Positions 30,170 to 37,316 of a stretch of DNA of 37,316 nt are shown here, one piece after another. Under the pieces are notes generated by a model, which had not been told where the DNA came from, searched no databases, and worked only from the letters and a program-made list of their open reading frames with translations. Position numbers and translations under genes: made by a program. Position 1 is the first letter of the stretch, and each line of letters begins with the position of its first letter. Source of the DNA: an uncultured Saprospiraceae bacterium (GTDB lineage: Bacteria; Bacteroidota; Bacteroidia; Chitinophagales; Saprospiraceae); assembly GCA_937928405.1 (NCBI GenBank), contig CALFWZ010000241.1:1-37316 (forward strand), read 5' to 3'.

Positions 30170-32950
30170 ATGAAAATTGCATCCCTGTTAACTTGGTTGC
30201 TAACGCTATTTCTATGTCTATCGGTCAGCTTTCTTTTTGGTCAACAAACGCTCACTGGAGTGGTAGAAGACGAAAATGGCGACCCGCTTATTGGTGCCAC
30301 TGTGATGATAAAAGGAACGGATAGAGGGACTATCACCGATATGGAGGGTAAATATGCCATTCAATGCAGTCCAGGAGAAACGCTGGTGATTACCTATATT
30401 GGTTATCCTACTACCGAGACGGTGCTTACAGAGCGGTCATTTCGTGGCAGAGGAAATAAAAATAAGATTCAACAAAAACAAGTTAAAGCGATTACTTCTA
30501 ATGCGTACCAATTAGCCATCCAAAATGACCGAGATACGGCTCAGATCAAGGCTTCTTCCAAGGAGAAATTTCTACTTAATAGCAGGATATATAATTACCG
30601 AAAAATCAAGGATATTAAGTTTGGAGATCCTGATGTACGTTTTGATTTTGCGGATGACCCTTGGAAATATCAGATTGGATTATCACAAAAGCTAGCTTTT
30701 TCTTTTATCCCCGATCAGCGTTTGCCTGCTTTGCAAACCGAGTATGCTGCCGGAACCAATGATGCTGGTGTGATTAATTTGCTTGATGCAATGGCTGAAT
30801 TTCCACAAGCTTTTGGGCCTAATTTCAATCAGGTACGATACGATGACATTCCAACGATGACGAATCCAGCAGGGCAATTGATCTTTGCTGTTGGAGCTGA
30901 TGAACCCGTTGGGAGAGATCCGCGGCCGGATATTTTTCCGGGAGTTTTACTCTCCACGACTGGTTTGAATCTGCAATTATCTAGGAAAAAAGAAAAAGTA
31001 TTTCTTCGTCTCAAGCATCAATCTGGAAAGGATGTTTTTGGTGTCCGACCGTTTAGCATCAATCGGATGTCCATAGATTTTATTAAGAAAATTAATAATA
31101 GTAAACTTACGGTAAAAGGTGCTTTACAAGGAAATAAAAATAATCAGTCCAATCGAAATGGTTTGGCCAACGGAATTTATCAGTTTGCTTACCAGTCGCC
31201 TACCGAATTTCCATTAAACTATACTCTCAATCGAGATCAAAATAGAACTGCCACCAACGGGCCATTTGACAATCCATTTTATTTGTTAGAAAACGCTTTG
31301 GATCAAAATACGATGACTCGATGGAATTTAGGTGCCAAATGGAATCAAAATGCCTACTATACTCGGGATTTTAATTTTTCTGTGCAAACTGATATTTCTG
31401 GAAGTCGTCAGAAAGTAAACTTCTTGCCAGGACAAAATCAAATTGGAATGCTAAATCCCATTCTACAAGATTATCAATTACCCGTATGGCAAAACCAATG
31501 CAATATAGATTATAAATTTGAAGATAATTTTAACGCGGAATTCATTGCGCGGCATAGTTTAGAAAATCTAACGTATGAATATGCTCAAGGGGTGATGGAA
31601 GAATCAGCACTTAAACTGAAAAGGAATAATCTAGATTTTCTTACTCGATTCAATTACGATACTTACAAAAACGAATTTTTAGAAAAAGTCCATGTATACA
31701 ATCAGATTTTTATTTCTTCTTATGATCAACAAAAATTCTTTCTACCGGGTTTTTCAATAAAATTTAATGGTGAAGAATGGCTTAAGAAGAAAAAAATCAT
31801 TGATGAAGTTTATTTATCGGGAGAATTTAGCCGAAGCATTTATCAACAACCTTTATTGTATCAAAACCGATCTTGGAATTATGTCGGGTTAGACGCTTTC
31901 GACCAGGCTAATTATATGGTTTTACCTGAATTAGCTACACCAGAAAATTTAAATCTGGAGACGCGGAACAACTTCATTGGAAATTTGAGGATAGGAGCAT
32001 TTAATGACTTATTGAGTTTACATACGAATTATTATCATACGCTCAGAAAGGATGTGGTTGGACATCGAGGTATATTAGCAGATACAAAAATTGAAAACCT
32101 AGCGACCCTACGGGAACAAGGGCTTGAAATCAACTTGGAATTTAATAAAAATAGATATTGGAATCACCATCATAATTTTAAAGCCCAGTTTATTTTTGAA
32201 TTAAATCGTTCAAAGGTAGTAGCGCTAAATGATGGGGTAGAAAAAGTTATCTTAGGAGGTACTGCTAATGTTCAACAATTGCTAAAAACGGGCGCTTCTT
32301 CCGGTGCCTTCCAAGGAACAACTTGGTTGCGGAATGAAAACGGAGATCTCCTTATTGACGAATCGGGTTATCCAATGGTGAACCATCAGCTTTCGATCAT
32401 TGGCGATGCCTTGCCGGATTATCGCTTAAAACTTAATTTAGTCTATTCCCACCAGCAATACTCAGCCGGGGTAAGTCTGATGTATAGTAAAGGTGGTCAA
32501 ACCTGGAACGGAACCCAAGCTAGTCTAGATTTTTTAGGACTTTCTCAAAATTCTGCCGAATTACGAACTACGGAAAATTATATTTTTCCTGGTGTAAATA
32601 TGGATGGGCGTTCCAACACGATCCCAGTTAGTTTTGGGGAATCCAATGGAACCGAACATCTAAATCGTTGGCAACGATATGGACCAGGTGGCGTTGGAGA
32701 AGCCTATGTAGAAGATGCTAGTTTCTTGACCTTTTCTACTTTCTATTTTGGATATAAATTTATAGAAAACGAAAATTTATTTAGAGAACTCAGTTTAAAA
32801 GTTTATGCCAATAATTTAATGGCTTGGTTACCTTTTTCGGGGTTTTCTCCCTTTCGAAGTTTTCGAGATTTGGATGCGACTTCCGCGATACAATTATTTA
32901 ATCTGCCTATGAGTTCAGAAATTGGACTGACTTTAATTGTGAAAATATAA
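30170..32950 (+). CDS. SusC-type outer-membrane barrel lacking the TonB plug domain
   Basis: I start at the ATG at 30170 (926 residues), which opens directly on a signal peptide (MKIASLLTWLLTLF, ending FLFGQQ). Residues about 27-95 are a CarboxypepD_reg-like domain (GVVEDENGDPLIGATVMIKG, then DMEGKYAI and VITYIGY), as in every SusC-type protein. In SusC a TonB box and plug of about 120 residues come next; here the chain runs through a basic linker (KNKIQQKQVKAI) straight into barrel-like strands, with no VVVGYG, DGVP, EIESI or YGSRGANG motifs anywhere. The C-terminus is SusC-like: VEDASFLTFSTFYFGYKF, LKVYANNLMAW, and a final LTLIVKI. There is no SusD gene. The next gene, 12 bases on, carries the missing plug. 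Outer-membrane location is firm; transport function is open. Confidence 0.88.
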   Translation: MKIASLLTWLLTLFLCLSVSFLFGQQTLTGVVEDENGDPLIGATVMIKGTDRGTITDMEGKYAIQCSPGETLVITYIGYPTTETVLTERSFRGRGNKNKIQQKQVKAITSNAYQLAIQNDRDTAQIKASSKEKFLLNSRIYNYRKIKDIKFGDPDVRFDFADDPWKYQIGLSQKLAFSFIPDQRLPALQTEYAAGTNDAGVINLLDAMAEFPQAFGPNFNQVRYDDIPTMTNPAGQLIFAVGADEPVGRDPRPDIFPGVLLSTTGLNLQLSRKKEKVFLRLKHQSGKDVFGVRPFSINRMSIDFIKKINNSKLTVKGALQGNKNNQSNRNGLANGIYQFAYQSPTEFPLNYTLNRDQNRTATNGPFDNPFYLLENALDQNTMTRWNLGAKWNQNAYYTRDFNFSVQTDISGSRQKVNFLPGQNQIGMLNPILQDYQLPVWQNQCNIDYKFEDNFNAEFIARHSLENLTYEYAQGVMEESALKLKRNNLDFLTRFNYDTYKNEFLEKVHVYNQIFISSYDQQKFFLPGFSIKFNGEEWLKKKKIIDEVYLSGEFSRSIYQQPLLYQNRSWNYVGLDAFDQANYMVLPELATPENLNLETRNNFIGNLRIGAFNDLLSLHTNYYHTLRKDVVGHRGILADTKIENLATLREQGLEINLEFNKNRYWNHHHNFKAQFIFELNRSKVVALNDGVEKVILGGTANVQQLLKTGASSGAFQGTTWLRNENGDLLIDESGYPMVNHQLSIIGDALPDYRLKLNLVYSHQQYSAGVSLMYSKGGQTWNGTQASLDFLGLSQNSAELRTTENYIFPGVNMDGRSNTIPVSFGESNGTEHLNRWQRYGPGGVGEAYVEDASFLTFSTFYFGYKFIENENLFRELSLKVYANNLMAWLPFSGFSPFRSFRDLDATSAIQLFNLPMSSEIGLTLIVKI

Positions 32951-32962
32951 AAATAGCATGTT

Positions 32963-35900
32963 ATGAAAATGAATAAAGTTTTATTGCTGTTGACTTGGTG
33001 TTTGATGAGTTATACTTCTGGAAATGCTCCAGCAGCACTCACCGGATTCATAGAAAAAATATATGCTCAAACGGATCGCCCCCTTTATTTTCCCGGAGAA
33101 ACGATCTGGTTTAAAGCCTATGTGGTGGATGGAGAAAACAAGGTGACGAACCTCAGTGAAGTTGGATACGCTGAACTCATATCTCCTCGTGGCAATGTGA
33201 TCCAACGGGCAGATCTTGCCATTAATGACGGTTATACCTATTATCAGTTTGCTTTGGCAGAAAATGCGCCTGGTGGTCGATATACTTTGAAAATTTATAC
33301 TCGATGGATGCAAGAACAAGGAGAAGCATTTATTTTTTCCAAAGAGTTGATTGTTCAAAATGTAGTCGCGCCAAATGTTTTACTATCCCTCGATTTAAAG
33401 CAGACGGCGTATGGGGCAGGACAGACTTTTGAGGCTGATTTTACGGCGAATGATTTAGAGAATAATCCGTTGGCCAATACGGAAATTACCTATCGTACCG
33501 TGATTGAAGGGAATACGCTATTGAATCAAAAAATCCAAACAGATGAGAAAGGTAAAGCGCTGATTACCGGAGTATTACCTGAAAAATTGAGTAGTACGGA
33601 TGCCTTGTTGTTAGTCAATATAACTTATAGAAATCAGGTGGAGTCTATCAGTAGAAGTATTCCCATCATCTTGGATAATACCGACCTGCAATTTTTGCCA
33701 GAAGGCGGACAGGCGCTAGTGGGGCAATCGGCTAATTTTGCCTTTCGAGCCGTGAATGAATTTGGGAAGCCAGTAGATTTGAGTGGAGTGATTATGGATG
33801 AAAACGACAACGAAATAGTGATTTTCTCAAGTATACATGACGGCATGGGAACGGTTAATTTTATTCCGGAAAGTGGACGAAAATACCACGCAAAAATTAC
33901 AAAGCCTTATCCATCGAAAAAGATCTATCCACTTAATGGGGTGACGAACGAAGGAGTCCATCTCTATTATGCTAGTAAAAAACAATCTTTTGATATTCGG
34001 GTCCATACCGAAAAAGCGGTTCGCATGTCAGTTGTGAAGAACGGTGCTGAAGTTTTTCAAAAAAATCTAAACCTAAAAAAAGGAAGCAATACGATAAATT
34101 TTCCTATTTCGGAATTTTCAATGGGCATTCATAAGGTGGTCATCAAAGATAAAAATGGTGAACCTTTGGCCGAACGACTGCTCTTTCTCCATCCCAACCG
34201 ACATTTAAATATCGAAATTGAAACGGACAAAGAACGGTACCAAAACAGAGAAGAAATCTCTATTACGCTCAGGACTACCGACTCGGAAAATAAACCGGTA
34301 CCAGCCAATCTTTCTGTCGGAATTACAGATGAGAAGATCAACAATGTAGCGGACGATAAGCAAGGAAATATATTAGCTAATTTATTGCTGACGAGTGAAC
34401 TGAAAGGAACAATTCATGAACCCAATTATTATTTTGATCCTTCAGAAAAGGAAAGATTTGCTCATTTGGATTTACTGATGCTGACGCATGGCTGGCGATC
34501 TTACCTTGAAAATCCGGTAATTGATTTAGCCAAGGCCGACGTACTTCCCGAAAGAGCAGATTGGCAAACAGGTATGGTCACTGCGGTGGACGGAATAGGC
34601 GTTCCAGCAACGGTTTTATTGGTTGATAATAACCGGAAGGAAGTGATTCGAATGAAAACCGATGAAAAAGGAGCATTTCGTTTTTTGCTAGCGGATAAAA
34701 CCTATTATGGCGTTATTGCTTATCAAGAAAATAATAAACCTGTTAAAATTAAATTGAATGAGCAAAATAAAAACGTTCTTAGGAATAGAAATTTTGCAAA
34801 AAATGCTGCCAATCTAAAAAAGGTAGATGCCAATGGATTGAAGATGCCAGTGCCGGATGTGATTGAGGAAGAAGGAGGAGTTTTTGATATGGCGATGACA
34901 GAGGCAGTTGCGTTATCTGAGGTCGTAGTTAGCGGATATGCTACTTCAGCTAGTAAAAAAGATATGGGATTAGTAGCGGTGGTAGAGGTAGAAGATTTAA
35001 TGAATGTAGATCCTGCTGGACTATTGTCAAGCAAAGTAGCTGGAGTGATTGTAGAAGAAAGTTCAGGTCGGGCAGATGGAAACGAACGGATCAGTATTCG
35101 TGGAACGAGTACGATGAATGGAAGTGAACCGCTGTTTGTTTTAGATGGGATAGTGCTTAAAGATCCTGATGGGAAAAATGGTGCACTCAATAATTTAAAT
35201 CCAGATGAAATAGAAAGTATTTCTGTGGTCAAAGGATTGGCCGCCTCCGCCATGTATGGAAGTCAGGGAACCAACGGAGTGATTGTGATTAATACAAAAA
35301 ATAGAGCTTATTATAATCATAATTTGAAAGAACTCAAGCAAAAAAATTATAAAAATTATGCGTTTACTACGGTCAATTCCAGTGCGCGTACATTAAATCA
35401 ACCCAATCAGTTTTATCAACCGATTTATAAAGAAAAAAATCCCAAGCAACGAACCGATTTTAGAAATACTATTTATTGGAATCCAGTGATCCAAACGGAT
35501 GAGTATGGAGCAGCTAGTTTTACTACGTTTACTTCTGATGCGCTGACTAGTTTTGCCGTTACGGTAGAAGGGGTCTCTGCTTATGGTCAACTGGGATATC
35601 AGCAAAAAAAGATTTTTACGCAAAAAGAATTATCGGTGAACGCTAAGATGCCGGCTTTTTTAAGTGTCGGTGATACCTTGAAAATTCCGGTGACCATTGT
35701 TAATAATTCTGATGAGCAACGCAAAGGAAAAGTGCAGGTTAATTTGCCGGAAGGGCTTAAATTATTATCGCCTAAGATGCCACTTAAATACGAAGTGGCA
35801 GCCAATAATTTTCAAAAAATATTGCTGACTTGTCTTCCACTCAAGCCAGGAAAAAATCAAAATATTCAGATAAAAATTCATGCAGGAAAAGAAACCGATC

Positions 35901-37316
35901 AAGTAAATCAAAAATTAACCATTGTTCGAAAAGACTTTCCTGCCGCACTTTCTATGAACGGTGCGGGCGATAAACAGCTGAAATTTAAACTAACAAATCC
36001 AGTTGAAAAATCCATTAAAGCGGAACTGAAAATCTATCTGGATGTGATTGGTCAGGCGATGGATGGCATTGATGGTATTCTGCGGCAACCGGGCGGTTGC
36101 TTCGAACAAACTTCTTCGTCAACTTATCCTAACGTATTGGTATTGAATTATTTAAGGTCTACTGGCAAAACAAATAAAGCAATAGAAACGAAGGCCATAA
36201 ATTTTATCAAAAAAGGCTATGAACGATTAACTGGCTTCGAAACCTCGGAAGGTGGTTTTGAATGGTTTGGTAGAACCCCACCGCATGAAACTTTGACTGC
36301 TTATGGTATTTTGGAGTTCACAGAGATGCAAGAAGTGTATAAAGGCGTGGATGCTAAAATGATTGATCGTACGGTAAAATGGCTGTTGAGTCGACGAGAT
36401 GGGAAAGGTGGTTTTAAGAAGTCAGAACGGGGATTAGACTCTTTTGGTAGAGCCACCAAGAAGGTAGCGAATGCCTATCTCGTATATGCCTTGAGTAAAG
36501 TAGGTAAAATTAAAGAAACTGAATTGGAGTATAAAACGGCACTAGCGGAGGCCTTGAAATCTGGCGATCCTTACCGAGTGGGTTTATTGCTTAGATCCGC
36601 TCAATTCAGAAATGATACAATTAATGAAAAAATATTACTAGAAAAAATTGATCAAATCATAGGTGCTTCCAGTTGGAGTGAATTAGCAATTGAAGAAACT
36701 ATTGTTCGATCTGGAGAAAAGGACCGGAAGGTAGAAACTGCTGCGATTATTGCGATGGGGTTAATGCAATACGATGCCTACCAAGCCATTGCTGCGGAGG
36801 GAATTCAATTTATTTTAAGTCATCGAAATAATGGTCGATTCGGAGCTACTCAGGCTACTTGTTTGGCCATCGAAGCAATGTTAGATTATGCAAAAAAACA
36901 GGAAGAGAACTTGCGAAAAACAGACGGATCGTTGCTCGTTACGGTTAATGGACATCAAGAGGAGAAATCTTTCACGGAAGTGGAAAATGGAATTTTAAGA
37001 ATAGATCAACTCGAAGATTTTATTACGTCGGGAGAACAGGAAGTGATGGTTGAATTTCTAAATGCTCCAGCAAATATTCCTTTCACTTTTGACGTCAATT
37101 ATTTTACCAGTGTCCCGCGCGTTCATCCCAATTGTCCTTTGAAAATTGCGACAACCATACCCGCAAATCAACTTAAATTAGGAGATAATCTTCGATTAGC
37201 AGTAACTGTAAAAAATACGACGGAGGAACTATTGCCCATGACCACCGCGCTGGTGGGGATTCCATCCGGTGCTTCGGTACAACCTTGGCAATTGAAAGAA
37301 ATTATGGAACGAGAAG
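32963..37316 (+). CDS. Alpha-2-macroglobulin-like protein with embedded SusC-type TonB plug (partial, runs off the window)
   Basis: The frame is open from the ATG at 32963 to the window edge (1451 codons, no stop). It begins with a signal peptide (MKMNKVLLLLTWCLMS); no lipobox is evident. A macroglobulin MG2-like motif follows (IYAQTDRPLYFPGETIWFKA, 33-52), then several beta domains. Residues about 653-780 are a complete SusC-type plug: EVVVSGYAT, LLSSKVAGV, ISIRGTSTM, PLFVLDGI, DEIESISVVKG, AMYGSQGTNGVIVINTK. Right after it comes the start of the A2M core (YWNPVIQTDEYG, W839), and C1046-F-E-Q in PGGCFEQ is an intact thioester motif in an alpha-helical thioester domain. Macroglobulins trap proteases after bait cleavage. 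Here the plug sits where the bait region would be. With the plugless barrel 12 bases upstream, the two probably form one outer-membrane complex (inference). Confidence 0.9.
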   Translation, partial: MKMNKVLLLLTWCLMSYTSGNAPAALTGFIEKIYAQTDRPLYFPGETIWFKAYVVDGENKVTNLSEVGYAELISPRGNVIQRADLAINDGYTYYQFALAENAPGGRYTLKIYTRWMQEQGEAFIFSKELIVQNVVAPNVLLSLDLKQTAYGAGQTFEADFTANDLENNPLANTEITYRTVIEGNTLLNQKIQTDEKGKALITGVLPEKLSSTDALLLVNITYRNQVESISRSIPIILDNTDLQFLPEGGQALVGQSANFAFRAVNEFGKPVDLSGVIMDENDNEIVIFSSIHDGMGTVNFIPESGRKYHAKITKPYPSKKIYPLNGVTNEGVHLYYASKKQSFDIRVHTEKAVRMSVVKNGAEVFQKNLNLKKGSNTINFPISEFSMGIHKVVIKDKNGEPLAERLLFLHPNRHLNIEIETDKERYQNREEISITLRTTDSENKPVPANLSVGITDEKINNVADDKQGNILANLLLTSELKGTIHEPNYYFDPSEKERFAHLDLLMLTHGWRSYLENPVIDLAKADVLPERADWQTGMVTAVDGIGVPATVLLVDNNRKEVIRMKTDEKGAFRFLLADKTYYGVIAYQENNKPVKIKLNEQNKNVLRNRNFAKNAANLKKVDANGLKMPVPDVIEEEGGVFDMAMTEAVALSEVVVSGYATSASKKDMGLVAVVEVEDLMNVDPAGLLSSKVAGVIVEESSGRADGNERISIRGTSTMNGSEPLFVLDGIVLKDPDGKNGALNNLNPDEIESISVVKGLAASAMYGSQGTNGVIVINTKNRAYYNHNLKELKQKNYKNYAFTTVNSSARTLNQPNQFYQPIYKEKNPKQRTDFRNTIYWNPVIQTDEYGAASFTTFTSDALTSFAVTVEGVSAYGQLGYQQKKIFTQKELSVNAKMPAFLSVGDTLKIPVTIVNNSDEQRKGKVQVNLPEGLKLLSPKMPLKYEVAANNFQKILLTCLPLKPGKNQNIQIKIHAGKETDQVNQKLTIVRKDFPAALSMNGAGDKQLKFKLTNPVEKSIKAELKIYLDVIGQAMDGIDGILRQPGGCFEQTSSSTYPNVLVLNYLRSTGKTNKAIETKAINFIKKGYERLTGFETSEGGFEWFGRTPPHETLTAYGILEFTEMQEVYKGVDAKMIDRTVKWLLSRRDGKGGFKKSERGLDSFGRATKKVANAYLVYALSKVGKIKETELEYKTALAEALKSGDPYRVGLLLRSAQFRNDTINEKILLEKIDQIIGASSWSELAIEETIVRSGEKDRKVETAAIIAMGLMQYDAYQAIAAEGIQFILSHRNNGRFGATQATCLAIEAMLDYAKKQEENLRKTDGSLLVTVNGHQEEKSFTEVENGILRIDQLEDFITSGEQEVMVEFLNAPANIPFTFDVNYFTSVPRVHPNCPLKIATTIPANQLKLGDNLRLAVTVKNTTEELLPMTTALVGIPSGASVQPWQLKEIMERE

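Noticed and set aside
32981..35805. Several minus-strand open frames of 68-176 codons opposite the macroglobulin gene
   Set aside because: They are antisense to a continuous plus-strand frame with recognisable domains (MG2, plug, thioester) and show low-complexity Ser/Ile/Phe-rich sequence.
30170..37316. Standard SusC/SusD glycan-utilisation locus
   Set aside because: The SusC-type protein has no plug, and no SusD lipoprotein, glycoside hydrolase or regulator is present; the partner is a macroglobulin.

Overview
The window is an AT-rich chromosomal segment from a member of the Bacteroidota, most likely an environmental lineage near the Saprospiria or Chitinophagia; that placement is inferred. 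The evidence is two secreted proteins with type IX secretion (T9SS) C-terminal sorting domains, several TonB-dependent receptors with carboxypeptidase-regulatory-like N-termini, a SusC-type barrel, A-rich ribosome-binding regions and some TAnnTTTG-type -7 elements. No rRNA, tRNA, CRISPR array, integrase or transposase is visible.

Layout. (1) 122-6016, minus strand: a surface-protein run of an S74 tail-fibre-type protein, a small coiled-coil T9SS cargo protein, and a large VCBS/FG-GAP plus ASPIC/UnbV protein. (2) 6503-7828: a lone xylose isomerase gene behind a dyad lying between candidate promoter elements. (3) 7961-20324: two TonB-dependent receptors, a lamin-tail T9SS protein with a clear terminator, a small operon (unknown helical protein, nitrilase-GNAT fusion, membrane acyltransferase), a serine hydrolase and a long RluA-family pseudouridine synthase. 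(4) 20424-21305: an EI24/CysZ-like membrane protein. (5) 21465-29962, minus strand: a tightly packed polyketide/fatty-acid-type gene cluster. (6) 30170 to the right edge, plus strand: a two-gene operon.

The lipid cluster reads, in transcription order: FAD oxidoreductase, methyltransferase, type III polyketide synthase, enoyl-reductase-type SDR, FabZ-like dehydratase, one-TM unknown protein, FabF-like ketosynthase, acyl carrier protein, phosphopantetheinyl transferase, then after a repeat-bearing gap a 4-TM protein and a second, paralogous methyltransferase. Several junctions overlap by 1-4 bases. The simplest reading is a dedicated ACP-based chain-building line that primes a type III PKS, whose resorcinol- or pyrone-type product is then methylated and oxidised.

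The most striking locus is the right-hand operon. Its first gene is a SusC-type outer-membrane barrel with the N-terminal CarboxypepD_reg-like domain but no recognisable TonB plug. Its second gene, 12 bases downstream and running off the window, is an alpha-2-macroglobulin-like protein with an intact CxEQ thioester that carries a complete SusC-type plug in its middle, about where the protease bait region of alpha-2-macroglobulins lies. It looks like a TonB receptor split over two proteins, with the plug moved into a protease-trap scaffold. This is the best candidate here for an undescribed system.
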